The notes: generated by a model from the letters alone, not told the origin. Counted from the stretch's first letter, positions 24,193 through 33,015 are shown. The stretch: 50,434 nucleotides of DNA from Ga0074130 sp964499485 (GCA_964499485.1 CAZCLF010000017.1:1-50434); one strand, 5' to 3'. Made by a program: numbers and translations.

Positions 24193-24882
24193 TTGTCAAA
24201 TTGGCAACAGCACTGCCGTGACCTGATTAATGCGCTATTGCCGCAAAGCTGCCTACTGTGCGGCGGTCACAGCCACGCCACCGCCCTGTGCCTGCCTTGC
24301 CGAACAACGCTGCCACGACTGGATACTCTGCGCTGTCCTAGCTGTGCCCTGCCAACGCCGAATGGGCAGCTGTGTGGCGCCTGCCTGAGAGAACCACCCC
24401 ATTTCGATGCTACCCAGGCGAGTTACCGTTATGCCTTCCCACTGGCGCAGCTGCTACAGCACTACAAATACAGCCAGCGCCTAATCATTGGCGCCTTGTT
24501 CGAAGAAGATCTACACAAAGGCTTGGCTGCAGATGCCGTCATTGCTGTGCCCTCGACCCCCACCCATCTGCGTGAGCGCGGCTTCAACCCAGCATTGGAA
24601 CTAGCCCGCCCGTTGGCCAAAAAACTCGGCCTCCCGCTCCTATTAGATGCGTGTTCCCGACCACACGACGCCCCGGCCCAAGCCAGCCTGCCGTGGAAAG
24701 CGCGGCACAAGAATATCCGCAACGCCTTCGCTTGCCACGCTGACCTGAGCGGGCGCCGCATTATCGTCGTCGATGACGTGATGACCACCGGCGCAACCTT
24801 GAACGAATTGGCCCGCACATTGAAACGACATGGGGCGGTGCATGTCGAGAATCGTGTCGTGGCGAGAGCATTGAAAGAGTAG
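24193..24882 (+). CDS. comF: ComF family phosphoribosyltransferase-like protein
   Basis: 229 residues starting at TTG 24193 behind GGGGAGAGG. An N-terminal zinc-ribbon region has four cysteine pairs (CLLC, CLPC, CPSC, CGAC), followed by a type I PRTase fold with the PRPP motif IIVVDDVMTTGATLNEL. ComF proteins are linked to DNA uptake and are needed for transformation in some species; the biochemical reaction is unsettled. Divergent from bioB; trmL follows after about 50 bases. Together with pilC and pilD this hints at, but does not prove, natural competence. Confidence 0.9.
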   Translation: MSNWQQHCRDLINALLPQSCLLCGGHSHATALCLPCRTTLPRLDTLRCPSCALPTPNGQLCGACLREPPHFDATQASYRYAFPLAQLLQHYKYSQRLIIGALFEEDLHKGLAADAVIAVPSTPTHLRERGFNPALELARPLAKKLGLPLLLDACSRPHDAPAQASLPWKARHKNIRNAFACHADLSGRRIIVVDDVMTTGATLNELARTLKRHGAVHVENRVVARALKE

Positions 24883-24931
24883 CGGCACTGAATACACTGC
24901 CAAACACGTCGGCAACGGTAGAATGCGCTCC

Positions 24932-25396
24932 ATGTTCCACATCATCCTCTTCCAACCGGAAATCCCGCCCAACACCGGCAACTCGATCCGCCTAGCCGCC
25001 AATACAGGATGCACCTTGCATCTGGTTAAGCCACTCGGCTTCAACCTTAGTGATGCGCAACTGCGCCGCGCTGGTATGGATTACAGCGAAATCGCTGATA
25101 CGCGCATCCACGAGAGCTGGGAAGACTGTTTGGCCGCCTTGGGTAACGCACGCTTATTCGCGCTGTCTACGCGGGGCAGCACACGTCACGACAAAGTCGC
25201 CTATCAGGCGGGCGATGCGTTTGTATTTGGCCCAGAAACACGCGGCTTGCCGCAAGCCATGCTGGACGCCCTGCCCGCTGAACAACGCATTCGCGTACCC
25301 CTCGTGCCCGGCAACCGCAGCCTGAACCTATCAAACACGGTCGCACTCGTTGTTTACGAGGCGTGGCGCCAGCTGGATTTCAGTGGCGGTAGTTAA
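24932..25396 (+). CDS. trmL: tRNA (cytidine/uridine-34 2'-O)-methyltransferase TrmL
   Basis: 154 residues from ATG 24932 (MFHIILFQPEIPPNTGN, the usual family start); an ATG three codons upstream is also possible. SPOUT methyltransferase with the knot-forming blocks FGPETRGLP and PGNRSLNLSNTVALVVYEAW. It methylates the wobble base of tRNA-Leu isoacceptors. A TAGAAT box stands just before the gene. It converges on gpsA with five bases between the stops. Confidence 0.93.
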   Translation: MFHIILFQPEIPPNTGNSIRLAANTGCTLHLVKPLGFNLSDAQLRRAGMDYSEIADTRIHESWEDCLAALGNARLFALSTRGSTRHDKVAYQAGDAFVFGPETRGLPQAMLDALPAEQRIRVPLVPGNRSLNLSNTVALVVYEAWRQLDFSGGS

Positions 25397-25401
25397 AGCG
25401 T

Positions 25402-26379
25402 TTATTCAGCCTTGGGATCGCGATTCATCAATCGCGCAACGGCCTCGGCAGGCTTGAGTTGGCCATCCAGTACAGCACACACCGCATGTGTGATTGGCAT
25501 ATCAATGCCAAGTGCAGCCGCGCGCTTAGCAACTTCACGGGCAGCGGGCACCCCTTCGGCAACGTGGCCAAGAGAAGCGATCACCTGATCCAAGGTTTGC
25601 CCTGAAGCGAGGCCCAAACCAACACGCCGGTTGCGTGATAAATCGCCCGTACAAGTGAGGATGAGGTCGCCGACTCCCGTCAGGCCCATGAGGGTATCGC
25701 GCTTCGCGCCCATGGCTTCACCGAAACGTGTGATTTCGGCCAGGCCGCGGGTGATCAAGGCGGCGCGGGCGTTCGCCCCGAGGCCGAGTCCATCGCAAAT
25801 ACCTGTCGCAATGGCGAGCACATTCTTCACCGCACCGCCCACCTCGGCACCCACCACATCATCATTGGCATAGATCCGCAGGTGGTTGCCATGCAGCGCT
25901 TGGGCCATGCGCGCAGCGAAATCCGCATCACGCGACGCCAGTGTCATAGCGGTAGGCAAGCCTTGGGCAACTTCAGCGGCGAAACTCGGGCCGGTGAGCA
26001 CGCCACAGGTTGCGCTATTTACCTCTGCAACGACCTGGTGTGGCAGTAATCCGCTACCGACCTCTAGCCCCTTGCACACCCACAGGAAAGGCAGGCCGGG
26101 CGCCACCGCAGCCAGTGCAGTTGCAGTGCTGCGCAAGCCGGCCAGTGGCGTAGCAATTAAGGCAAGGTCGGCATGCGCGGTTGCGCGAGCCAAATCGCCC
26201 TCAATGCGCAGCGAGGGCGGAAAAGGAAAGCCGGGCAGAAATTGTTTGTTTTCGCGGTCAGCGTTTAAGGCCGTGAGCTCACTCGCAGCATGGCTCCACA
26301 AGCGGACCTCATGCTTGGCGGCGAAGGCCAGTGCCAGCGCAGTGCCCCAGGCACCCGCCCCAAGAACCGCAATCTGCAT
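25402..26379 (-). CDS. gpsA: Glycerol-3-phosphate dehydrogenase [NAD(P)+]
   Basis: 325 residues; makes sn-glycerol-3-phosphate for phospholipid synthesis. The N-terminal dinucleotide-binding motif is GAGAWGTALA; further blocks are CKGLE, GPSFAAEVAQGLPTA, GGAVKNVLAIATGICDGLGLG (catalytic lysine) and NRRVGLGLASGQ. Its ATG shares one base with the stop of the SH3-domain gene (TAATG). It is the last gene of the rhodanese-grxC-secB-SH3-gpsA run; secB next to gpsA is widespread in proteobacteria. Confidence 0.97.
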   Translation of the reverse strand: MQIAVLGAGAWGTALALAFAAKHEVRLWSHAASELTALNADRENKQFLPGFPFPPSLRIEGDLARATAHADLALIATPLAGLRSTATALAAVAPGLPFLWVCKGLEVGSGLLPHQVVAEVNSATCGVLTGPSFAAEVAQGLPTAMTLASRDADFAARMAQALHGNHLRIYANDDVVGAEVGGAVKNVLAIATGICDGLGLGANARAALITRGLAEITRFGEAMGAKRDTLMGLTGVGDLILTCTGDLSRNRRVGLGLASGQTLDQVIASLGHVAEGVPAAREVAKRAAALGIDMPITHAVCAVLDGQLKPAEAVARLMNRDPKAE

Positions 26380-26828
26380 TACAGGCCCCAGACCTGAGCG
26401 ACTTTAACGAAGCCGCTCTGCCCGTCACGGTGACGCACCTTGACCCACCCAGCCGTAGGCGACTCGATCAGCTCCAGCACGACATCGCGATCAGCCTCGA
26501 ATACGAGTGCAGCCTTGTCGTTGGCCTCAGCGCGCACCTGCGCACGATCAACGCGTACTTGCAAGGTCCGCTTTTCAGCCAGGCTCTTTTTCTCAACCCA
26601 TGCCAAGGTGCCTTGCATGTCGCGCACCTTAGTCCAGCCGTCCATTGCGACCACAGCTTCAACCGGTGTACCGGCATTGATGATGTAGAGCGGCTTGCCC
26701 TTGGTGGAGGGCGAGTCATACATCACGGTTGCAGCTGTGAGCGAACGAAAATCTAGGGCATGTGCTGACGCAGCCAGCCCCGCCAGCAGCATGGGCAGCA
26801 GACGAAGACCGGTGCGCAGTGATGACAT
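26379..26828 (-). CDS. Exported SH3-domain protein
   Basis: 149 residues with a signal peptide (MLLAGLAASAHA, cleavage near residue 24). The mature part holds two bacterial SH3-like repeats: one around TVMYDSPSTKGKPLYIINAGTP...GWTKVRD and one around VRAEANDKAALVFEADRDVV...GWVKVRHRDGQSGFV. Such domains bind peptidoglycan or proteins in the periplasm. No enzyme domain is attached. It sits between secB (2 bases) and gpsA (1-base overlap), so it is co-transcribed with both. Confidence 0.85.
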   Translation of the reverse strand: MSSLRTGLRLLPMLLAGLAASAHALDFRSLTAATVMYDSPSTKGKPLYIINAGTPVEAVVAMDGWTKVRDMQGTLAWVEKKSLAEKRTLQVRVDRAQVRAEANDKAALVFEADRDVVLELIESPTAGWVKVRHRDGQSGFVKVAQVWGL

Positions 26829-26830
26829 AT

Positions 26831-27289
26831 TTACTGAACCGTCGTGGTCTGGCCAGCGGCTTGTGCCTGTGCGTCAGCCAAACGTTGCTGGTAGATGGCT
26901 TCGAAGTTCACTGGCGCCAGCAGGACAGGCGGGAAGCCAGCGCGGCCTACCGCACTGGCAACCACTTCGCGGACGAAGGGGAAGAGGATGTTCGGGCAGG
27001 CAATCGCCAAAATCGGGTCGAGATCTTCTTGTGGGATGTTCTCGATACGGAAAATACCCGCTTGCTTTACTTCGACCAGAAAGACGTTCTTGTCGCCGAT
27101 CGTCGCAGTGACGGTGACACCGAGTACGCTTTCATACACATTTTCGCCAATGACATGGGCTTGCGTCTGCAATTGAATAGCGACTTCCGGAGCTTCGCTT
27201 TCCATGAAAACGTGGGGCGCATTCGGGACCTCAAGGGAAAGGTCACGAACGTAGGTTTTTTCGATATTGAATGTGGGCGCTGCGCTCAT
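26831..27289 (-). CDS. secB: Protein-export chaperone SecB
   Basis: 152 residues from ATG 27287-27289 (MSAAPTFNIEKTYVRDLS); an upstream in-frame start gives an N-terminus unlike the family. Tetrameric cytoplasmic chaperone that keeps preproteins unfolded and delivers them to SecA. Conserved blocks: YVRDLSLEVPNAPHVF, YESVLGVTVTAT, VKQAGIFRIENIP and CPNILFPFVREVV. Operon with grxC and the rhodanese gene upstream, as in many proteobacteria. Confidence 0.97.
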   Translation of the reverse strand: MSAAPTFNIEKTYVRDLSLEVPNAPHVFMESEAPEVAIQLQTQAHVIGENVYESVLGVTVTATIGDKNVFLVEVKQAGIFRIENIPQEDLDPILAIACPNILFPFVREVVASAVGRAGFPPVLLAPVNFEAIYQQRLADAQAQAAGQTTTVQ

Positions 27290-27373
27290 GTCAGGATAGT
27301 CCGGAAAATAGAATGAAGATGGCCGTTTGGCCTGTCCCAACAAGGTTACAGGCTGGTTGTGGCCGGTGCAAGG

Positions 27374-27631
27374 TTAGGCGAGGAGCGGGTCCAGTCCGCC
27401 AGCGCGATCCAGCGCGTGCAGTTCGTCGCAGCCACCGACGTAGGTATCGCCGATGAAAATCTGTGGCACCGTGCGCGCACCGTCGGTACGTTGGAGCATT
27501 TCATCGCGGCGGGCGGGGTCAAGATCGACCCGCACCTTCTCGATATCGGTCACGCCCTTGCGACGCAATAGTTGCTCCGCGCGAATGCAGTAGGGACAGA
27601 CACCGGTTGCGTACATCAGAATCTTTGCCAC
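27374..27631 (-). CDS. grxC: Glutaredoxin 3
   Basis: 85 residues with the dithiol active site CPYC near residues 12-15 (MYATGVCPYCIRAEQLL), then RTVPQIFIGDTYVGGCDEL carrying the cis-proline TVP and the glycine pair that bind glutathione. It reduces disulfides with glutathione as donor. Located between a rhodanese gene (20 bases upstream) and secB. Confidence 0.95.
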   Translation of the reverse strand: MAKILMYATGVCPYCIRAEQLLRRKGVTDIEKVRVDLDPARRDEMLQRTDGARTVPQIFIGDTYVGGCDELHALDRAGGLDPLLA

Positions 27632-27651
27632 TTGAAAGCCCTCAGCGTAGG

Positions 27652-28050
27652 TTAACTTTCGACCGGCATGCCGGCGTCAGTCCAGGCATCCAATCCACCC
27701 GCAAGCGCGGCTGCTTTGGCAAAGCCCTGTTTTTGGAGCAGGGTGACAGCACGATCTGCGCTGCTACCGGTCCCGTAAATTACGATGGGGCGATTTTTAG
27801 ACTTTTCAAGCTCTGATAAGCGCGATTCAAGCTGGTCGAACGGAATATTGCGGGCGCCGACCAGATGCGCTGCGGCAAAATCGCTGGCCGGGCGCAGATC
27901 AATCACGACGCCATGTTCGCGGTTGATCAGCAGCACGGCATCTTGCGGGCTGATGCCAACGCCATCACCGCGCAGGCCATTCCATACCAAAAGCACGGCG
28001 CTGACGGATCCGAGAATGACCCAGAAGAGGTTTTGCAGCAAGAAATCCAT
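27652..28050 (-). CDS. Membrane-anchored rhodanese-like protein lacking the catalytic cysteine
   Basis: 132 residues: one N-terminal membrane helix (about 5-25) followed by a rhodanese domain (VVIDLRPASDFAAAHLVGARNIPFDQL). It matches the YibN type, which lies next to grxC and secB in many proteobacteria. The active-site loop, normally C-x-x-G-x-x-S, reads YGTGSSADRA, so the sulfur-carrying cysteine is replaced by tyrosine. Sulfurtransferase activity is therefore unlikely; a binding or scaffold role is more plausible. First gene of the minus-strand run ending in gpsA. Confidence 0.88.
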   Translation of the reverse strand: MDFLLQNLFWVILGSVSAVLLVWNGLRGDGVGISPQDAVLLINREHGVVIDLRPASDFAAAHLVGARNIPFDQLESRLSELEKSKNRPIVIYGTGSSADRAVTLLQKQGFAKAAALAGGLDAWTDAGMPVES

Positions 28051-28228
28051 ATAAAAGTCCGGTTGGGGATAAAACGATGAACTGCCATTACAAGACGACA
28101 GTACCCGAAAGGCCTGGGTATTATAAAATAGGAACCTTGAGCAAGCGACCTGAAGCCAACTTAAGCCCCCTGCTTAGGCCAACTTTGATCCAGCTCGCAC
28201 GCTGATAGTCCTTACTTCCCCTGCCATC

Positions 28229-28975
28229 ATGAAGAAAATCGTCCTCCTGCGCCACGGCCAATCCACATGGAATGCCGAAAATCGTTTCGCCGGCTGGTGC
28301 GACGTCAATCTCACGGAGCAAGGGGTTGAAGAGGCCCGTAATGCGGGCCGCCTACTGCGCGACGCCGGCTTTACCTTCGATATTGCCTACTCATCACTGC
28401 TGCGCCGCGCCCTGCGCACGATGTACACCGCACTGGATGAGATGGATCTGCTGTGGATTCACACGGAGCACTCTTGGCGCTTGAATGAACGTCACTACGG
28501 CTCACTGCAAGGCCTTAATAAGGCTGAGACTGCTGCGAAGTTTGGTGAAGAGCAAGTGCGCATTTGGCGTCGGAGTTACGACGTACCGCCGCCACCACTA
28601 TCTATGGGCGAAGCGCTGCAACTGGTGAAGGATCCACGTTACTCCGGGATCAACCCAAGCGACTATCCGCGCGGCGAATGTCTGAAAGACACTGTTTCGC
28701 GCTTCTTGCCCTATTGGCATGAAGTTATTGCCCCCGCCGTCAAGAGCGGTAAGCGTGTGCTGATCGTTGCCCACGGCAACAGCCTGCGCGCACTGGTCAA
28801 GTATCTGGACAATATCTCCGATCAGGACATTCTGGAGCTCAACATCCCGACCGGTCAGCCCTTAGTTTATGAGCTGAATGATGACCTAACGCCGATCAAG
28901 CACTATTACTTGGGTGACGAAGCAGCCATTCAAGCGGCGATTGCTGAAGTCGCCAACCAAGGCAAGGTCAAATAG
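28229..28975 (+). CDS. gpmA: 2,3-bisphosphoglycerate-dependent phosphoglycerate mutase
   Basis: 248 residues; interconverts 3- and 2-phosphoglycerate in glycolysis. The phosphohistidine motif LLRHGQSTWN carries His9; the second active-site histidine is in IVAHGNSLRALVKYL. RFAGWCDVNLTEQG and the ERHYGSLQGLNK block are the family's usual specificity segments. It diverges from the rhodanese operon across 178 bases that hold no further gene; an AT-rich TATTATAAAATA patch near 28120-28131 could be a promoter element. The envC-like gene follows 8 bases after the stop. Confidence 0.97.
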   Translation: MKKIVLLRHGQSTWNAENRFAGWCDVNLTEQGVEEARNAGRLLRDAGFTFDIAYSSLLRRALRTMYTALDEMDLLWIHTEHSWRLNERHYGSLQGLNKAETAAKFGEEQVRIWRRSYDVPPPPLSMGEALQLVKDPRYSGINPSDYPRGECLKDTVSRFLPYWHEVIAPAVKSGKRVLIVAHGNSLRALVKYLDNISDQDILELNIPTGQPLVYELNDDLTPIKHYYLGDEAAIQAAIAEVANQGKVK

Positions 28976-28983
28976 TCCGGGCA

Positions 28984-30201
28984 GTGGTCGTGCTGCCACG
29001 CCTGATTCTGCTCTCCCTCGTCGCCGGCGCCACCTTGCCGGCGGCTATTGCGCAAGACGCACGCACTGAAAAGCGCGGGGAGTTGCGTGAGTTGCAAGGT
29101 CGCATCGAAAGCCTGCGCAAAGACCTAGCCAAGAGCGAAACTCATCGCTCAGAAGCAGCCGACCAACTGCGTGAGACTGAACAATCCATCTCGGCCAGCA
29201 ATCGTCGCCTGCGCGAATTGTCCGAGCAGCGCACCGCCCTGCGTCAGGACCTAAATAATCTAGAGGCACAAGCTGAGCGCTTGGAAAAGCAGATCGGCAC
29301 GCAGCAGCGCCAGATTGGCAGTCTGCTCTACCGCCAGTATCTGCGCGGCGATACCGACGCCACACGGCTGCTGCTCTCTGGCGAGGACCCCAATCAAATT
29401 GCCCGCGACTATCACTACCTGACGCTACTATCGCAGGCCAAAACCGCCATGGTCGATGACTTGCGTGAGGTGCTGGCCGAGAAGCAACGGCTCGCAGAAG
29501 CAGTACGTGATCGTACAGAAAAGCTCGCCGAGAACGAAAAGAAGCAGCAGGAACAGCGTCAAAGTCTGCTGGCACAGCAGAAGCAACGTCAAACCATGCT
29601 CGCGGGGATTGCCGACAAGATCAAAGGACAGCGCAAGCAGATCGAGACCTTGCAGCTGAACGAAAAACGCCTGACCAAACTGATTGATGGCCTGACCAAG
29701 CTGGTTGCGAAACCGCAGCGGCCACGTCCAACCACCAGCCGCAGCACAAGCAACCACACGCCGGCCATTCGCAACGACCGTGAACCGGATAGCAGCCTGA
29801 GTGGAGCCTTTGCCGCCCTGCGCGGCAAGTTGCGCCTGCCTGTACGCGGCGACATTGCCAACCGCTTTGGGTCACCGCGTGCCGAGGGCACCAACTGGAA
29901 GGGCTTGTTTGTCCGTGCCAATGAGGGCTCGGATGTCAAAAGCGTTGCCGCCGGCCAAGTGGTGTTTGCCGACTGGCTGCGCGGCTTCGGCAACTTGCTC
30001 ATCATCGACCACGGCGACGGTTTTCTAACGGTATATGGGAATAATGAATCACTGTTCCGTCAGCCCGGTGATAACGTCAAATCTGGTGAAACCGTGGCCA
30101 GTGTGGGCAACAGCGGTGGCAATCCAGAATCAGGTTTATACTTTGAGCTCAGACATCAAGGGCAGGCCTTGGATCCGTTGAAGTGGGTGAATCTGCGATA
30201 A
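28984..30201 (+). CDS. EnvC-like murein hydrolase activator (degenerate LytM/M23 domain)
   Basis: 405 residues from a GTG start with a signal peptide (cleaved near ATLPAAIAQ). Residues 30-250 form long heptad-rich coiled coils; the C-terminal 120 residues are an M23/LytM domain. The zinc ligands of active M23 peptidases are missing: NWKGLFVRA stands where H-x3-D belongs, and VYGNNESL where H-x-H belongs. This is the state of E. coli EnvC, which does not cut peptidoglycan but activates division amidases. gpmA lies 8 bases upstream and ctpA follows, a usual order. Confidence 0.92.
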   Translation: MVVLPRLILLSLVAGATLPAAIAQDARTEKRGELRELQGRIESLRKDLAKSETHRSEAADQLRETEQSISASNRRLRELSEQRTALRQDLNNLEAQAERLEKQIGTQQRQIGSLLYRQYLRGDTDATRLLLSGEDPNQIARDYHYLTLLSQAKTAMVDDLREVLAEKQRLAEAVRDRTEKLAENEKKQQEQRQSLLAQQKQRQTMLAGIADKIKGQRKQIETLQLNEKRLTKLIDGLTKLVAKPQRPRPTTSRSTSNHTPAIRNDREPDSSLSGAFAALRGKLRLPVRGDIANRFGSPRAEGTNWKGLFVRANEGSDVKSVAAGQVVFADWLRGFGNLLIIDHGDGFLTVYGNNESLFRQPGDNVKSGETVASVGNSGGNPESGLYFELRHQGQALDPLKWVNLR

Positions 30202-30302
30202 ATCGGCGCGCCAAATTGGCCCACTGAAACATGCTGCAATATATTCCCCACGCTTTTTCGTCATACTGACGCCTCGCCCCTCTCCCTTATTTGGAGCATT
30301 CA

Positions 30303-31730
30303 ATGCGCAGCCTGCTGCAGAAATATGGCTTGTACACATTCGGTCTGGTGACCGGTGTATTAATTAGCCTCAATTTTTCCGCCAACGCCCAGAAAGAAAC
30401 CAACACGCTGCCGGTTGAAGAGCTGCGCGCGCTGGCCGACGTATTTGGTGCGATCAAAGCTGGCTATGTCGAACCCATCGACGACAAGAAGCTGATCACG
30501 CACGCCATCAGCGGCATGCTCTCCAACCTTGACCCGCACTCGGCGTATCTGGATGCAGAAGCCTTCAAGGATCTCCAGATCAGCACACAAGGTGAATTCG
30601 GTGGTCTCGGTATCGAGGTCGGCATGGAAGACGGCTTCGTTAAAGTCGTCTCGCCGATTGAGGACACCCCGGCGTTCCGCGCAGGCATTAAGCCGGGAGA
30701 CCTGATCATCAAACTTGATGAGACACCAGTGAAGGGCCTGACCCTGAACGAGGCCGTCAAGAAAATGCGTGGTAAGCCAAAGACTCAGATCACGCTGACG
30801 ATTGCGCGCAAGGGCGAAAACAAGCCCATCGTCGTGACACTGACGCGTGAGAAAATCAAGGTCCAAAGCGTGAAGTCCAAGCTGCTTGAAGACGGCATGG
30901 GCTATGTACGCATCACCCAGTTCCAGGAAGAAACCGTCTCTGATCTGGCCCGCCATCTAGAGCGCCTGTACAAGCAATACGACAAGGACGCCAAGGGCGA
31001 AAGCCTGAAGGGACTGGTGCTCGATCTGCGTAACGATCCGGGTGGTCTGCTCAACGGTGCCATTGGCGTGTCCGCTGCATTCCTGCCGGAGAAGACGCTC
31101 GTTGTCTCCACCGATGGCCGTACGCCGGATGCCAAGCGTCGCTACGTCGCGACCCCGGAAGACTATCTGCGCGGCAGCAAAGATGACCCCCTCAAGACAT
31201 TGCCAACCGGTGCCAAGAATGTGCCACTGGTGGTGATCGTCAATGGTGGCTCAGCTTCCGCATCCGAAATCGTTGCAGGTGCTCTGCAAGATCACAAGCG
31301 GGCCTTGATTGTTGGGACGCAGACCTTTGGTAAGGGCTCGGTGCAAACCATTCTGCCAATCTCGCAAACTTCTGCCATCAAGCTGACCACGGCGCGCTAC
31401 TTCACGCCGAGCGGTCGCTCGATTCAGGCCAAGGGCATCACGCCGGATGTCGTAGTTGAGGAAAGCGCCAATGGCACCGCCAGCTCGCGTATCCGCTTGC
31501 GTGAAGCCGATCTTGAGCACCATCTTGAAAATGGCGACAAGGACAAAGATGCGGCCAAGACTGCGGCGCAAGATAAGAAAGCTAAGCCTGCTGATACCAA
31601 GCCGGCAAGCGGTAGCAAGAAGATTGAAGATGATGAAGCCCCACCTGTCTTCGAATTCGGGGCAAAGAACGACTACCAGCTGAATCAGGCAGTCACTCTG
31701 CTCAAGGCCTGGCAAGTCATGAAGCGCTAA
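30303..31730 (+). CDS. S41 family carboxy-terminal processing protease (CtpA-like)
   Basis: 475 residues from ATG 30303 behind TTTGGAG. A signal-anchor helix (YGLYTFGLVTGVLISLNFSA) precedes a PDZ domain (about 90-175: GLGIEVGMEDGFVKVVSPIEDTPAF) and the S41 protease core. The Ser-Lys dyad is visible: serine in GGSASASEIVAGAL, lysine in GTQTFGKGSVQ. The tail is charged and low in complexity (KDAAKTAAQDKKAKPADTK). Such proteases trim periplasmic and envelope proteins. It follows the EnvC-like gene by about 100 bases. Confidence 0.94.
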   Translation: MRSLLQKYGLYTFGLVTGVLISLNFSANAQKETNTLPVEELRALADVFGAIKAGYVEPIDDKKLITHAISGMLSNLDPHSAYLDAEAFKDLQISTQGEFGGLGIEVGMEDGFVKVVSPIEDTPAFRAGIKPGDLIIKLDETPVKGLTLNEAVKKMRGKPKTQITLTIARKGENKPIVVTLTREKIKVQSVKSKLLEDGMGYVRITQFQEETVSDLARHLERLYKQYDKDAKGESLKGLVLDLRNDPGGLLNGAIGVSAAFLPEKTLVVSTDGRTPDAKRRYVATPEDYLRGSKDDPLKTLPTGAKNVPLVVIVNGGSASASEIVAGALQDHKRALIVGTQTFGKGSVQTILPISQTSAIKLTTARYFTPSGRSIQAKGITPDVVVEESANGTASSRIRLREADLEHHLENGDKDKDAAKTAAQDKKAKPADTKPASGSKKIEDDEAPPVFEFGAKNDYQLNQAVTLLKAWQVMKR

Positions 31731-31747
31731 ACACGGCTAAGGCCAGC

Positions 31748-31777
31748 AACGGGCACGTCCGCAAGGGCGTGCCCGTT
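31748..31777 (+). terminator. Intrinsic terminator after ctpA
   Basis: AACGGGCACG (31748-31757) pairs perfectly with CGTGCCCGTT (31768-31777) around 10 bases, with TTTTG overlapping the end of the right arm. It lies 17 bases after the protease stop. Confidence 0.8.
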
Positions 31778-31811
31778 TTGCTTCACGCGGCACCGTATTG
31801 GAATTATCACC

Positions 31812-32564
31812 ATGAACGACGACCAGCTCATCCGTTATAGCCGGCACATTTTGTTGCCGGAAATTGATGTGGACGGCCAGGAGAAACTTCTTGCTGCCCG
31901 CGCCTTGATTATTGGGGCCGGCGGCCTGGGTTCGCCAGCTGCGCTCTACCTTGCGGCGGCGGGTGTGGGTACGATCGTGCTGGCGGATGGTGATACGGTC
32001 GACATGACCAATCTGCAGCGTCAGATTTTGCATCGTGCTGAGACTGTTGGACAAGCCAAAGTCCTTTCAGGACAACAAGCGTTAGCAAGCATGAACCCAG
32101 AATGCGTTGTCATTCCGCTTGAAGAACGGCTTGATCAGGCCCGTCTCGAAGAAGAAGTCGCCAAGGCCGATGTCGTGCTTGATTGTTGCGACAATTTCGC
32201 CACCCGCCATGCCGTTAATCGGGCCTGTGTGAAATTCAGAAAGCCACTCGTCTCTGGCGCCGCCATCCGTTTTGATGGTCAGATTTCAGTGTTTGATCCG
32301 CGTCGTGAAGACACCCCGTGTTACCACTGCCTATTCCCGGAAGGTGCGGATGTCGAAGAAGTGCGCTGCGCCGTCATGGGCGTGTTCGCGCCACTGACTG
32401 GCATTATCGGCACCATGCAGGCGGCCGAGGCCATGAAGTTGATCATCGGTTGCGGCACATCATTGGCAGGGCGCTTACTGCTGCTCGATGGCATGGCCAT
32501 GCGCTGGCGCGAGGTACGCGTGCCGCGCGATCCTGGCTGCAGTGTCTGCGGTCAGTCACACTAA
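31812..32564 (+). CDS. moeB: MoeB/ThiF-family adenylyltransferase
   Basis: 250 residues. The E1-like ATP-binding motif is IIGAGGLGSPAALYLAAAG; DNLQRQ-equivalent MTNLQRQILH and CCDNFATRHAVNRAC follow. Zinc cysteines are CYHC near residue 175 and CSVC at the C-terminus. It activates the C-terminal glycine of a ubiquitin-like sulfur carrier (MoaD or ThiS). No partner carrier gene is in the window, so MoeB and ThiF cannot be separated with certainty; MoeB is favoured by length and lack of a C-terminal extension. Confidence 0.9.
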   Translation: MNDDQLIRYSRHILLPEIDVDGQEKLLAARALIIGAGGLGSPAALYLAAAGVGTIVLADGDTVDMTNLQRQILHRAETVGQAKVLSGQQALASMNPECVVIPLEERLDQARLEEEVAKADVVLDCCDNFATRHAVNRACVKFRKPLVSGAAIRFDGQISVFDPRREDTPCYHCLFPEGADVEEVRCAVMGVFAPLTGIIGTMQAAEAMKLIIGCGTSLAGRLLLLDGMAMRWREVRVPRDPGCSVCGQSH

Positions 32565-32584
32565 AATTACAACGCTGTAAAAAC

Positions 32585-32614
32585 AAAAAGCCCGACCAGA
32601 GTCGGGCTTTTTTT
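32585..32614. terminator. Bidirectional terminator between moeB and csp
   Basis: AAAAAGCCCGAC (32585-32596) pairs with GTCGGGCTTTTT (32601-32612), loop CAGA, with T7 on the plus side and a T-rich run on the minus side. It can end moeB and the convergent cold-shock gene. A second hairpin (AGCATGGC/GCCATGCT, 32616-32636) directly follows the csp stop. Confidence 0.85.
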
Positions 32615-32640
32615 CAGCATGGCGTTAAGCCATGCTTCGA

Positions 32641-32847
32641 TTATTCGGCGGCGCGAATGTTCGAAGCTTGCTGACCCTTAGGGCCGGTAACGGTGTCGAA
32701 AGTCACGCGTTGGCCTTCCTTCAGGCTCTTGAATCCATTGGATTGGATTGCGGAGAAGTGAGCGAAGAGATCGTCGCCACCACCATCAGGGGTGATGAAA
32801 CCGAAGCCCTTAGCGTCGTTGAACCACTTTACGATACCTGTTGCCAT
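32641..32847 (-). CDS. Cold-shock protein (CspA family), copy 1
   Basis: 68 residues forming one cold-shock domain with RNP1 KGFGFITP and RNP2 DLFAHFSAI. It binds single-stranded RNA and DNA and melts mRNA structure. It is about 85% identical by eye to the second copy at 33462; differences include NDAKG/NDSKG and SNGFKSLKEG/SQGFKTLQEG. A long leader and a promoter closely matching the second copy's are present upstream, so cold-controlled expression is likely. Confidence 0.96.
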   Translation of the reverse strand: MATGIVKWFNDAKGFGFITPDGGGDDLFAHFSAIQSNGFKSLKEGQRVTFDTVTGPKGQQASNIRAAE

Positions 32848-33015
32848 GTCTTGTCTATCCTAAAAAAATAAAAACAAAGAGGGAGACCCTCAGAGAGACT
32901 CAAGACGGCAATGCAGGGGGGACGTACCGAGGAACTACAGATACTTGCCAAGCAAAAAGCAGCACAACTTGAAAATCTCAAGTGTGACTATGCATGCGAT
33001 TAAGTAGTTTGGCAA
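32848..33015 (-). promoter_or_regulatory. Promoter and long 5' leader of csp copy 1
   Basis: On the minus strand, TTGCCA (33010-33015) and CATAGT (32987-32992) are 17 bases apart. The predicted transcript would carry about 130 untranslated bases. Blocks shared with the other csp leader: GATTTTCAAGT (32967-32977) at identical distance from the -10 box, and CTGTAGTTCCTCGGTA (32925-32940). Long conserved leaders are typical of cold-shock mRNAs. Confidence 0.65.

Noticed and set aside
28132..28228. Possible tRNA or riboswitch in the rhodanese-gpmA spacer
   Set aside because: The repeated GCCAACTT words do not fold into a cloverleaf or any known aptamer by eye; no acceptor stem or T-loop is present.
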